From Pseudomonas arsenicoxydans (GTDB taxonomy: Bacteria; Pseudomonadota; Gammaproteobacteria; Pseudomonadales; Pseudomonadaceae): a stretch of 64,000 nt of DNA. This document shows positions 55,535 to 64,000 of the stretch, piece after piece (position 1 is the first letter of the stretch; the number at the start of each line of letters is the position of its first letter). The notes below the pieces were generated by a model. It was not told where the DNA came from, did not search any database, and saw nothing but the letters and a program-made list of their open reading frames with translations. Location of the stretch: NCBI RefSeq assembly GCF_900103875.1, contig NZ_LT629705.1:6271001-6335000 (forward strand), written 5' to 3'. The position numbers and the translations under genes are program-made.

Positions 55535-56545
55535 TCATTTCGAGAAAATCTCCAGCAATCGGGGCGCTATCTTTTCCAGTGGGCGAATTTCCATCGCCGC
55601 CTCGATGGCCGCTGCCGCCTTCGGCATCCCGTACACCGCACTGCTGTTCTGGTCCTGAGCGATAGTCAGGTAACCCTGTTGGCGCATGAGTTTAAGCCCT
55701 TGTGCGCCGTCGCGCCCCATTCCGGTCAGCAAAACGCCTACGGCGTCACCATTCCAGTAATTGGCAACACTCTCGAAAAACACATCGATCGAGGGGCGAT
55801 AGATCTCGTTGACCGGTTCAGCGGTGTAGGCCAGCGTGCCGTTTTTCAACAAGCGGATATGGTGGTTGGTGCCGGCCAGCAGTACGGTGCCGGTCTGCGG
55901 CGGCTCACCTTCCTGGGCCAGGCGGACGTTCAGGCCGCTGGCACTGCCGAGCCACTCGGCCATGCCGGTGGCAAACACCTGGTCAACGTGCTGGACCAGG
56001 ACAATCGCCGCCGGAAAATCGCGCGGCAAGCCCTTGAGCAACACTTCCAGCGCTGCCGGCCCGCCAGCGGACGAGCCGATGGCAATCAGGCGCTTGCGGG
56101 AGGCGGAACCGCGCAACGGGCTCGGAGCCGATCGCTCCCGATTGCCCTTGTCACCAATCAGCCAGCCAATGTTCATGATCTTGCGCAACAACGGGGCCGC
56201 CGCATCTTGCGCATTGCCGGCGCCGAGGGCCGGGGTGTCGACCACGTCCAGCGCGCCGTGGCCCATGGCCTCGAACACCCGGTGGACGTTCTGCTGGCGG
56301 TCGACCGTGACGATGACGATGGCGCACGGGGTCTGCGCCATGATTTGCCGTGTGGCCTCGACGCCGTCCATGACTGGCATGATCAGGTCCATCAGAATCA
56401 GGTCAGGGGTATTCTCGGCGCAACGCTGCACCGCTTCCGCTCCGTTGCTGGCGACCCACACCACCTCGTGCGCCGGTTCAAATGCCAAGGCCCGACGCAG
56501 GGCCTCTACGGCCATGGGCATGTCGTTAACGATGGCTATTTTCAT
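55535..56545 (-). CDS. wspF: CheB-type methylesterase WspF
   Basis: Demethylates the WspA receptor; the negative element of the Wsp system, whose loss gives the wrinkly-spreader phenotype in P. fluorescens. REC domain with D53 (LILMDLIMPVMDG) and esterase domain with S158 (AIGSSAGGP), H186 (VLVQHVDQ) and D279 (GMGRDGAQGL). 336 residues, intact. Overlaps wspE by 4 bases. Confidence 0.95.
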   Translation of the reverse strand: MKIAIVNDMPMAVEALRRALAFEPAHEVVWVASNGAEAVQRCAENTPDLILMDLIMPVMDGVEATRQIMAQTPCAIVIVTVDRQQNVHRVFEAMGHGALDVVDTPALGAGNAQDAAAPLLRKIMNIGWLIGDKGNRERSAPSPLRGSASRKRLIAIGSSAGGPAALEVLLKGLPRDFPAAIVLVQHVDQVFATGMAEWLGSASGLNVRLAQEGEPPQTGTVLLAGTNHHIRLLKNGTLAYTAEPVNEIYRPSIDVFFESVANYWNGDAVGVLLTGMGRDGAQGLKLMRQQGYLTIAQDQNSSAVYGMPKAAAAIEAAMEIRPLEKIAPRLLEIFSK

Positions 56546-58824
56546 GCCCGCGCTCCTCCGATGAGCTCAACCACCGCATCAAGCAGGGCGTCGTCATGAA
56601 AACTGGCTTTGGCTAGATAATAGTCGGCTCCGGCGTCCAGTCCACGACGACGGTCCTCTTCTCGATCTTTGTACGACACCACCATCACTGGCAGCGATTG
56701 CAGACGGTTATCCCGGCGCAGCAAAGACACCAGTTCGATGCCGTCCATGCGTGGCATGTCAATGTCGGTGATCAGCAGATCGAAATCCTCCGAACGCAAG
56801 GCGTTCCAGCCATCCATACCGTCGACCGCCACGGCCACGTCGTATCCACGATTGAGCAACAGCTTGCGCTGCAACTCGCGAACGGTCAGCGAATCGTCGA
56901 CCACCAGAATCCGTTTGCGTGCCGCTTCGACAGCTTGACTGCCGTGGCGGGCAATACGCTCCAGACGCCCGGTGTTGAGCAGTTTGTCCACCGAACGCAA
57001 CATGTCCTCGACATCGACGATCAGCACCACCGACCCGTCATCCAGCAAGGCGCCGGCGGAAATGTCCTGCACCTTGCCCAGACGCTCATCCAGCGGCAGT
57101 ACAACCAATGTCCGCTCGCCAATGAACCGTTCGACCGCCACACCGTAAATCGCATCGCGCTCGCGAATCACTACCACTTTGAGGGTCTGCTGACTGTTTT
57201 GGTTCGCCGGGCGCTGCAGCAGTTGACTGGCCGCGACCAGCCCGACGTGCCGACCGTCATGCCAAAAATGCTGGCGCCCCTCGATTTGAACAATGTCCGA
57301 AGGCTCCAGGTCGCACATGCGTTCGATGTGTGCCAGCGGAAATGCGTAGGCCTCATCGCCGACTTCCACCACCAGACTGCGCACCACCGACAACGTCAAT
57401 GGCACTTCAAGGTGAAAACGGCTGCCCTCGCCCGCGGTCTGTTCCAGCACCACCGCGCCGCGTAGCTGACGGACCATGTGCTGAACCGCGTCCAGGCCAA
57501 CGCCGCGCCCGGACACTTCGGTGACCGTGTCGCGCAGGCTGAAACCCGGCAGGAAGAGGAACGTCAGCAGCTCTTCCTCGCTCAGCTGCGCGGCGGTTTC
57601 AGCGGGAGATAGCTGACGCTCGATGATGCTGCGCCGGACCTTCTCCAGATCGACGCCGTGACCGTCGTCGCTCAATTCCAGCACCAACAGACCGGCTTGA
57701 TGGGAGGCGCGCAGACGAATCAAACCTTCTGGCGGCTTACCGGCCAGCAGGCGTTGCTCGGGAGATTCGATGCCGTGGTCGACGGCGTTGCGCAGCAGAT
57801 GCGTCAGCGGCGCTTCGAGCTTTTCCAGCACGTCACGGTCAACCTGGGTTTTCTCGCCCTCGATCTCCAGCCGTACTTGCTTGCCGAGACTGCGTCCAAG
57901 GTCGCGAACCATGCGCACTTGCCCGCTCAACACGTCGGCAAAGGGCCGCATGCGACAGGCCAGCGCGGTGTCGTACAGCACCTGCGCGCGTTGACTGGCC
58001 TGCCAGGCGAACTCATCCAGCTCGGCGTTTTTTTCCACCAGCAATTGCTGGGACTCGGCCAGTAGTCGACGGGCATCATCCAAGGCTTCCTGGGCCTGGA
58101 GGCTCAAGGAATGTTCCTTGAGATGCACATTCAGGCTTTCCAGGGCGCGCAGGCCGTTGTTCTGCAGACGCTTGAGGCGCTGCATCGTCGCCAGATGCGG
58201 CTTGAGCCGCTGGGTTTCGACCAGGGATTTGCTCGACAGGTCGAGCAGGCTGTTCAAGCGCTCCGCCGTGACCCGAAGCACGCGCTCGCCATTGTCAGTG
58301 AGGCGCCTGTTTTTGCGCGGCGGTTCGACGGGGGCAGGCTCGAGGACCGGAACAAACTCCTCGACGGCGGCCGCTTGCGGTTCAGGCGCGGCCATGAACG
58401 GTGCGATCGGCGTGCTCATGGGCGCGGCCAGTGCCAGCGGATCCAGCAGTTTCGTCATCAGCGCCACATACGCGTCGATTTCCACTGGGGTGGGCGCCTG
58501 GGCCGGTGTCGCAATCCGCATCAGTAAATCGGTGCCTTGCAGCAAGGCGTCAATGTGCTCGGGGCGCAAGTACAGGCGCCCTTCCTGCGCACTGACCAGA
58601 CAATCCTCCATCACATGGGCGACGCTGACCCCGGCATCGACGCCGACAATCCGCGCCGCGCCTTTGAGGGAGTGGGCGGCGCGCATGCACGACTCAAGGT
58701 GATCGGCCTGGGTCGGATCGCGTTCAAGCGCCAACAGGCCAGCGCTCAATACCTGGGTCTGGGCCTCAGCTTCGAGGCTGAACAATTCCAGCAAAGAGGA
58801 ATCACGCATTTGCTCGGGGGTCAT
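56542..58824 (-). CDS. wspE: Hybrid CheA-type histidine kinase WspE
   Basis: Autophosphorylates and passes phosphate to WspR and WspF. Order of domains in 760 residues: HPt with H51 (RAAHSLKGAARI), dimerisation/ATPase (VSGRGVGLDAVQHM, LEAPLTHLLRNAVDHGIESP), CheW-like coupling domain, and C-terminal REC with D687 (LLITDIDMPRMDG). Overlaps both neighbours by 4 bases. Confidence 0.95.
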   Translation of the reverse strand: MTPEQMRDSSLLELFSLEAEAQTQVLSAGLLALERDPTQADHLESCMRAAHSLKGAARIVGVDAGVSVAHVMEDCLVSAQEGRLYLRPEHIDALLQGTDLLMRIATPAQAPTPVEIDAYVALMTKLLDPLALAAPMSTPIAPFMAAPEPQAAAVEEFVPVLEPAPVEPPRKNRRLTDNGERVLRVTAERLNSLLDLSSKSLVETQRLKPHLATMQRLKRLQNNGLRALESLNVHLKEHSLSLQAQEALDDARRLLAESQQLLVEKNAELDEFAWQASQRAQVLYDTALACRMRPFADVLSGQVRMVRDLGRSLGKQVRLEIEGEKTQVDRDVLEKLEAPLTHLLRNAVDHGIESPEQRLLAGKPPEGLIRLRASHQAGLLVLELSDDGHGVDLEKVRRSIIERQLSPAETAAQLSEEELLTFLFLPGFSLRDTVTEVSGRGVGLDAVQHMVRQLRGAVVLEQTAGEGSRFHLEVPLTLSVVRSLVVEVGDEAYAFPLAHIERMCDLEPSDIVQIEGRQHFWHDGRHVGLVAASQLLQRPANQNSQQTLKVVVIRERDAIYGVAVERFIGERTLVVLPLDERLGKVQDISAGALLDDGSVVLIVDVEDMLRSVDKLLNTGRLERIARHGSQAVEAARKRILVVDDSLTVRELQRKLLLNRGYDVAVAVDGMDGWNALRSEDFDLLITDIDMPRMDGIELVSLLRRDNRLQSLPVMVVSYKDREEDRRRGLDAGADYYLAKASFHDDALLDAVVELIGGARA

Positions 58825-59510
58825 GCGAGGCTCCGGGTCACGGCGGACAACAGCTGTTCTTCATCCAGCCAACGCAGGCTGCGCCCCTTGAATGGCAACA
58901 CGCCCCGAGTGTATTTGCCGCTGGCCTGGGTGCCGGACTGCGACGCGGCATCAAGGATGCGCTCGTCGATGGCGTGAATCCCGTCCACTTCATCCACTGG
59001 CACCACAACGGGCCCGCCGTGAGCGGCAATGATCAGCATCCTTGGCATCACCCGCGTTCCGGACGCCACGTTGACGATGCCGGTGCCGTCGAGCCCCAGC
59101 AACTCCACCAGCGACAAGCACGCGACCAACGCGCCGCGCACATTTGCCACGCCGAGCAACGCTCGGGAGCGCTGGTGTGGCAAGGAGTGAATCGCTTGCA
59201 GCGGCGCGACTTCCACCAGCGTGCGCGTGGCCAGGCCCAGCCATTCTTCACCGAGACGAAACATCAACAGCGAGCGGGTTTTCACGTCGGTTTCGACCAC
59301 TGCCCGGACCTGCTCAAGGTCGTTCTGCTGCAAGGCGTAGCGATCCAGCAAGCGGGTGGCCGCGGAGGAATACACCGCGCAATTACGGCAGTGAATGTGT
59401 TCGATCAGTAGCGGGCAGGACTTGTCACCGTGGATACCGATGCGGTTCCAGCAGTCGTCGATGGCCTGGGCATCTTCATGGGTGAGGCTCAAGGTGTCGG
59501 AGGCGCTCAT
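58821..59510 (-). CDS. wspD: CheW-type coupling protein WspD
   Basis: Links receptor to kinase. A 229-residue protein with an N-terminal region containing three cysteines (HIHCRNCAVYS) and a CheW domain (MFRLGEEWLGLATRTLVEVA, NVRGALVACLSLVELLG). One of two CheW-type proteins in the operon. Overlaps wspC and wspE. Confidence 0.93.
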   Translation of the reverse strand: MSASDTLSLTHEDAQAIDDCWNRIGIHGDKSCPLLIEHIHCRNCAVYSSAATRLLDRYALQQNDLEQVRAVVETDVKTRSLLMFRLGEEWLGLATRTLVEVAPLQAIHSLPHQRSRALLGVANVRGALVACLSLVELLGLDGTGIVNVASGTRVMPRMLIIAAHGGPVVVPVDEVDGIHAIDERILDAASQSGTQASGKYTRGVLPFKGRSLRWLDEEQLLSAVTRSLA

Positions 59511-60769
59511 CGTTTACGCTCACTGTCGGCGCGTCCGTTTCTGGCGGCGCGGTCCTGCAATCGTCGGGCACCCGCCGTGTCGCCCAATGACTGCAGCAAG
59601 GCACCCAGGTGCATCAACGCGTCGGGATGTTGCGGTTCGAGGTACAACGCTTTGCGATAAAACCCTTGGGCCTCCAGGCCTTTACCGGCGACATCGCTGA
59701 GCAGCCCCAACCAGTAAAACACCTGGGCCACGGGTTCATGATCATCCAGATAGCGTTCACAGGCAGCACGGGCGTCGGCGCTTTTGCCTTCGTTGGCCAG
59801 GGTGGCGATGTTCGCCAGCAACGCGGCTGCTTCCGGGGCTTTCGGGGTGGCGGTCGGCGGCGTGAGGGTGGTGAACGGACGATTGCGCACCGGCGTGGGC
59901 GGCACGCTGCGTACCGCTTGGCGCACCGGCAACGGCGTCGGAACAAAGACGGGCAGTGACTCCGGAACCGGCGCGCTTTGGCGACTGAACGCAAAAGACT
60001 GCGCAATGCCAATCGAGCGCATGCCAAAACGCCCCAGCAAACCGCCCTCGGCCGGTCCGATAAACAGCACGCCATCGACATGGGTCAGGCGTTTGAGGAC
60101 TTCAAAGACTTGCTGCTGGGTCGCTTGATCGAAATAGATCAGCAGGTTTCGGCAGAACACAAAATCATAGGGCGGCTCGCTGGCCAGCAACGCCGGATCG
60201 AGCAGGTTGCCGACTTGCAGACGGACCTGTTCCAGCACGCGCTCGCTGAGGCGATAACCGTCGCTTTCCTCGGTGAAATGCCGCTCGCGAAACGCGAGGT
60301 CATGACCACGAAACGAATTTTTACCGTACAGCGCGCGTTTGGCCTTTTCCACTGACAGCGGACTGACGTCCATGCCTTCAACTTTGAATTGATGCGGTTT
60401 TAGCCCGGCATCGAGCAGGGCCATGGCGATCGAATACGGTTCTTCGCCGGAGGAACATGGCAGGCTGAGAATCCGCAGCGCGCGCATGTGGTTGATCTCG
60501 ACCAACCGCTTGATCGCGAGTTTCGCCAACGTGGCGAAGGATTCCGGGTAACGGAAAAACCAGGTCTCGGGGACGATCACGGCTTCGATCAGCGCCTGCT
60601 GCTCATCTTGCGAACCTTGCAGCGTGTGCCAGTAATCGTCGGCCGTCAGCGCCCGGGACGCGGTGCAGCGCTGGCGTACCGCGCGCTCGATGATCGCCGG
60701 ACCCACCGACGTCACATCCAGGCCAATTCGTTCTTTGAGGAAGTCGAAAAAGCGCTGGTCGCTGCTCAT
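59507..60769 (-). CDS. wspC: CheR-type methyltransferase with TPR, WspC
   Basis: Methylates the WspA receptor with SAM. 420 residues: CheR N-terminal helical domain, SAM site (ILSLPCSSGEEPYSIAMALL) and FCRNLLIYF, then a Pro-rich linker and C-terminal TPR repeats (about 320-405; VFYWLGLLSDVAGKGLEAQG, DALMHLGALLQSLGD). The TPR part is typical of WspC. Confidence 0.94.
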   Translation of the reverse strand: MSSDQRFFDFLKERIGLDVTSVGPAIIERAVRQRCTASRALTADDYWHTLQGSQDEQQALIEAVIVPETWFFRYPESFATLAKLAIKRLVEINHMRALRILSLPCSSGEEPYSIAMALLDAGLKPHQFKVEGMDVSPLSVEKAKRALYGKNSFRGHDLAFRERHFTEESDGYRLSERVLEQVRLQVGNLLDPALLASEPPYDFVFCRNLLIYFDQATQQQVFEVLKRLTHVDGVLFIGPAEGGLLGRFGMRSIGIAQSFAFSRQSAPVPESLPVFVPTPLPVRQAVRSVPPTPVRNRPFTTLTPPTATPKAPEAAALLANIATLANEGKSADARAACERYLDDHEPVAQVFYWLGLLSDVAGKGLEAQGFYRKALYLEPQHPDALMHLGALLQSLGDTAGARRLQDRAARNGRADSERKR

Positions 60770-61302
60770 GGCCGCTCCTCAAGCAACGCCAGGTCCAGCG
60801 GTGGCGAGGGAAACAACAGCGCGCGCACCTGCTCATCGAGCAAATCGGCCACCCGCACCCACTGCAGCAAACCCTGCGCGTCTTCACGAACCGGCCCCAG
60901 ATAGGGAGCCTGACGATTGTCCAGGCCATAAGGCTTAAAGTCCGCCGAGTTGCAGCGCAAGGTATCGGTGGCCTGCTCCAGAATCAGCCCGAGCAAGGTC
61001 GAAGGCGTCACATCGTCCGGCCGATAGTGCACCAGTACCAACCGCGTGCTGGTACGGGGCTGCGCCGGTTGGCCAAACGTCAGCGCACTGAGGTCGATCA
61101 CTGGCACCACTGCGCCGCGATAGGCAAAGACCCCGGCGACCCAGGCGGGCGCTTTGGCAATCGGTTTCAATGGCAGGCGCGGCAACACTTCCGCCACCTC
61201 GATCGCCTGCAAGGCAAAACGCTCGCCGGCGATGCGAAACACCAGGAACAACACCTGCTTCGCGGGCATCACCGCGCCACGCTTGAGCGTCAGTTCGCTC
61301 AT
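60766..61302 (-). CDS. wspB: CheW-type coupling protein WspB
   Basis: Second coupling protein, 178 residues, single CheW domain (VLFLVFRIAGERFALQAIEV, VAGVFAYRGAVVPVIDLSAL). Its ATG overlaps the wspA stop by one base (TGATG) and its stop overlaps wspC by 4 bases. Role by position and family. Confidence 0.93.
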   Translation of the reverse strand: MSELTLKRGAVMPAKQVLFLVFRIAGERFALQAIEVAEVLPRLPLKPIAKAPAWVAGVFAYRGAVVPVIDLSALTFGQPAQPRTSTRLVLVHYRPDDVTPSTLLGLILEQATDTLRCNSADFKPYGLDNRQAPYLGPVREDAQGLLQWVRVADLLDEQVRALLFPSPPLDLALLEERP

Positions 61303-62924
61303 CAGACTTTGAATCGCGAAACGCCGCCACGCAGCCCAATGGCGACCTGGCTCAATTCATCGATCGCGAAACTGGCCTGACGCAGGGACTCGACGGTCTG
61401 GCTGCTGGCATCGCCCAACTGCACCAGCGCATGGTTGATCTGTTCGGCGCCGGTGGCCTGCGCCTGCATGCCTTCGTTGACCATCAACACCCGCGGCGCC
61501 AGCGCCTGGACCTGATGGATGATCTGCGACAGCTGCTCGCCGACCTGCTGTACTTCAAACATGCCGCGCCGCACTTCCTCGGAGAACTTGTCCATGCCCA
61601 TGACCCCGGCCGACACCGCCGACTGAATCTCACGCACCATCTGTTCGATGTCGTACGTGGCAACGGCGGTCTGGTCCGCCAGTCGCCGCACTTCAGTGGC
61701 GACCACGGCAAACCCGCGACCGTATTCACCGGCCTTCTCGGCTTCGATGGCGGCGTTCAGGGACAGCAGATTGGTCTGGTCAGCGACTTTGACGATGGTC
61801 ACGACCACCTGATTGATGTTGCCGGCCTTCTCATTGAGGATCGCCAGTTTGGCGTTGACCAGATCCGCCGCGCCCATCACCGCGTGCATGGTTTCTTCCA
61901 TGCGAGCCAACCCTTGCTGCCCGGAACCGGCCGCCACCGAAGCCTGATCGGCGGCGGTGGAGACTTCGGTCATGGTGCGCACCAGGTCACGGGAAGTGGC
62001 CGCGATTTCACGGGACGTCGCACCGATTTCAGTGGTGGTGGCGGCCGTTTCGGTGGCGGTGGCTTGCTGTTGTTTGGAGGTGGCAGCGATTTCCGTCACC
62101 GAGGTAGTGACTTGCACCGACGAGCGCTGGGCCTGGGACACGAGCGAGGTGAGCTCGGTCATCATGTCGTTGAAGCCGGTTTCCACCGCACCGAATTCGT
62201 CTTTGCGCTCCAGGTTGAGACGGCCACTGAGGTCGCCGGTGCGCATGATTTCAAGGATCTGCACGATCCGGTTCATCGGCGCCATGATCGCGCGCATCAA
62301 CAGCAACCCGCAGAAGCCCGCCGCCAGAACCGCGACCAACAGGGAAATGCCCATGATGACTTTTGCGGTGACCACTGCGTCATCGATGTTGGCGATGTCC
62401 TGGTCGGCCACCACTTTGTTTTCCCGAATGATGTCATTGAGTTTCATGCGACCTGCGGTCCAGGCCGGGGTCAGTTGCTCGTTGAACATCTTGATCGCGT
62501 CAGCGTCCTGATTGCGCTTGCGCAAGTCGAGCACCGCGGCCAGGACCTTGTTGTAATCGGCATGGAGCTTTTCAAAAGCGGCGTACTCAACCTTGTCTTC
62601 GTCCGTGGTGACAGTGTCCTGGTAGTTCTTCATCTGCTCCTGCAGACGCGTATCGAAGTTTTTGAAGTTCTCGGCTTCTTCAGTGCTATAGCCCTGCCCT
62701 TCCTTCAAACCGAGCATTTCCTGGGTTCGAAGGTAGGTGTCGACCCAAGCACTGCGAACCATCGAGCTGTAATACAAACCGGGCAGTGCGTCATCACGAA
62801 CACTGGCCTCGCTGGCTTCGATCTTCAACAGCCGCGAATACGAGACGACGACCATCAACAGCATGATGGCGATGATTACCGCAAAGCTCGCCAAGATGCG
62901 TTGGCGCAACGTCCAGTTCTTCAC
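61302..62924 (-). CDS. wspA: Methyl-accepting surface sensor WspA
   Basis: Membrane receptor for surface contact that drives the Wsp kinase. 540 residues: membrane segment 1 (about 11-30), periplasmic four-helix sensor to about 187, membrane segment 2 (about 188-208), HAMP, and a cytoplasmic signalling hairpin with [20 protein letters not shown]. No C-terminal tethering pentapeptide, in keeping with a dedicated methyltransferase. First gene of the operon; 143 bases separate it from the TerB-like gene upstream. Confidence 0.95.
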   Translation of the reverse strand: MKNWTLRQRILASFAVIIAIMLLMVVVSYSRLLKIEASEASVRDDALPGLYYSSMVRSAWVDTYLRTQEMLGLKEGQGYSTEEAENFKNFDTRLQEQMKNYQDTVTTDEDKVEYAAFEKLHADYNKVLAAVLDLRKRNQDADAIKMFNEQLTPAWTAGRMKLNDIIRENKVVADQDIANIDDAVVTAKVIMGISLLVAVLAAGFCGLLLMRAIMAPMNRIVQILEIMRTGDLSGRLNLERKDEFGAVETGFNDMMTELTSLVSQAQRSSVQVTTSVTEIAATSKQQQATATETAATTTEIGATSREIAATSRDLVRTMTEVSTAADQASVAAGSGQQGLARMEETMHAVMGAADLVNAKLAILNEKAGNINQVVVTIVKVADQTNLLSLNAAIEAEKAGEYGRGFAVVATEVRRLADQTAVATYDIEQMVREIQSAVSAGVMGMDKFSEEVRRGMFEVQQVGEQLSQIIHQVQALAPRVLMVNEGMQAQATGAEQINHALVQLGDASSQTVESLRQASFAIDELSQVAIGLRGGVSRFKV

Positions 62925-63067
62925 AGTCAGTCCTCGGAGCGATTCAAATGCTGCGCAGTATAGCCGAGGGTGTTGCGTTTATAAGACAGGTGTCATGCCA
63001 CTGCTCAACCTGACGAAAGCCCGATCAGGCCCCGTTGTCGGCCGTTGCGCCCGCAAACCCACAAGGT

Positions 63068-63790
63068 TCACGTCAACGCCTGACGCACCTGCTTCTCCAG
63101 TTCAGCCTTCAACCCCGGATCAAGCTTCAACTGCCGCGCCAATTCATCGAGGTAGGACTTCTCCATGAAGCTCTCTTCATCCACCAGCATCACACTGGCG
63201 ATGTACATCTCGGCGGCCATTTCCGGCGTGCTGGCAGCACGGGCGACTTCCGCCGGGTCGAGTGGTTTACTGAGTTCGGCATGCAGCCACTGTTGTAATT
63301 GCTGATCGTTGTCGAGTTTGGTGAATTCGCCTTCGATCAACGCACGTTCGCGCTCATCGACATGGCCATCGGCTTTGGCGGCGGCCACTAACGCTTTGAG
63401 AATTGCCTGACTGTGCTGTTCGACTTGTGCGGCCGGCAAACGATCAAGCGTTTGCGGTTCGGTTTGAGGGGTTGTGCCCTGCTGGGCCTGCCAGTTGCCA
63501 TACGCCTTGTAGGCAATCACGCCCAAGGCCGCGAGGCCGCCGTAAATGGCGACTTTGCCGCCAACTTTGCGGACCTTCTTGTTACCCAGCAGAAGCCCCA
63601 TGGCGCCGGCCGCCAATGCCCCGCCGCCCGCACCCGAGAGCAAGCTGCCGAGGCCGCCCGAACCACCGTTGCCACCGAGCAATCCGCCCAGGCCGCCGCT
63701 GGTTGCCTTGTTCTGTGCGCCTCCGGCCTTGTTCTGCAACAGGTCCTGACCGGACTTGAGCAGTTGATCGAGCAATCCACGCGTATTCAT
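63068..63790 (-). CDS. TerB-like / DUF533 protein
   Basis: A 240-residue protein. The start MNTRGLLDQLLKSGQDLL (with GGAGG 9 bases upstream) is preferred to an ATG 36 codons upstream. A Gly-rich stretch (40-80: LLGGNGGSGGLGSLLSGAGG) and one membrane segment (about 84-100) precede a helical TerB-like domain with ALVAAAKADGHVDERERALI and EFTKLDND. Family YebE/DUF533; function unknown. Confidence 0.87.
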   Translation of the reverse strand: MNTRGLLDQLLKSGQDLLQNKAGGAQNKATSGGLGGLLGGNGGSGGLGSLLSGAGGGALAAGAMGLLLGNKKVRKVGGKVAIYGGLAALGVIAYKAYGNWQAQQGTTPQTEPQTLDRLPAAQVEQHSQAILKALVAAAKADGHVDERERALIEGEFTKLDNDQQLQQWLHAELSKPLDPAEVARAASTPEMAAEMYIASVMLVDEESFMEKSYLDELARQLKLDPGLKAELEKQVRQALT

Positions 63791-63966
63791 TTTTGCCGCC
63801 TCCACGAAACGGGTTAACCGGACACTTGAGGCCATCAGCCTAGATCGAAAGTGCCCCGTCTCTGCCGACGAGAGTGCTTCTGGATGTTGCCTTGTCAAAA
63901 GTGGCTATCGATTAAAAAGATATACACTCGATTAAATCTATAAAAACCGCCCACCGGGTATTGCCC

Positions 63967-64000
63967 ATGATGACCCTGCGTCAAATCCGCCATTTCATTG
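63967..64000 (+). CDS. Start of a LysR-family regulator, truncated by window edge
   Basis: Only eleven codons: MMTLRQIRHFI, the usual start of LysR regulators (helix 1 of the DNA-binding domain). Divergent from the TerB-like gene. The ATG at 63970 is equally possible. The preceding spacer is A+T rich. Confidence 0.6.
   Translation, partial: MMTLRQIRHFI

Overview
The window is a chromosomal segment of a Pseudomonas, most likely the P. fluorescens group. The evidence is the gene order around rpsB-tsf-pyrH-frr-uppS-cdsA-dxr, map-glnD-dapC-dapD and adk-ppc...lptF...lysS-prfB-wsp; the GTGGGAGC-type REP palindromes in many spacers; and the GC-rich coding bias. No rRNA, tRNA or CRISPR array was seen. 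The identification is from sequence reading only; no database search was run.

Layout. 1-5.7 kb (minus strand): translation and envelope-precursor cluster, transcribed rpsB, tsf, pyrH, frr, uppS, cdsA, dxr (dxr runs off the left edge). 6-17.8 kb (mostly plus): map, glnD, dapC, two tandem A+T-richer astacin-like metalloprotease genes, a CPA1 antiporter (minus), a YffB/ArsC-like reductase, dapD and the sulfur-transfer pair csdA-csdE, converging on tcdA. 18.7-23.6 kb: a GH17-GT2 glucan synthase (NdvB type), dapE, rlmA. 24.1-25.5 kb: an IS110-family (IS1111-type) insertion sequence sitting between two inverted REP-like palindromes. 25.6-31.3 kb: a cold-shock protein, plsB, an unusual YbaY-like protein, a DUF4197 protein, a Fic protein. 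31.4-36.3 kb: RND pump and adaptor, with a divergent TetR regulator. 36.3-41.6 kb: rsmJ, a repeat-containing hypothetical, extensin-like, PEP-mutase-like, DUF72, a small hypothetical, tsaB. 41.6-51.6 kb: adk, ppc, the DUF4398 lipoprotein/LptF pair with a good AlgU-type promoter, several lipoproteins, a DUF1704 (MATCAP-like) metallopeptidase candidate and a TetR regulator. 51.7-54.4 kb: lysS and prfB, the latter with an intact programmed +1 frameshift. 54.5-62.9 kb: the complete surface-sensing operon wspABCDEFR. The window ends with a TerB-like protein and the first codons of a LysR regulator.

How genes work together: dapC, dapD and dapE are three steps of the succinylase branch of lysine/diaminopimelate synthesis; cdsA and plsB feed phospholipid synthesis, and dxr and uppS undecaprenyl phosphate; csdA, csdE and tcdA form the known sulfur-transfer/tRNA ct6A link; the Wsp chemosensory proteins control the diguanylate cyclase WspR. 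The least ordinary regions are the IS element with its long non-coding 3' end (candidate seekRNA/bridge RNA), the paired leaderless metalloproteases at 11.1-12.7 kb, the DUF1704 HExxxH protein, and the internally repeated proteins at 28.6 and 37.2 kb.
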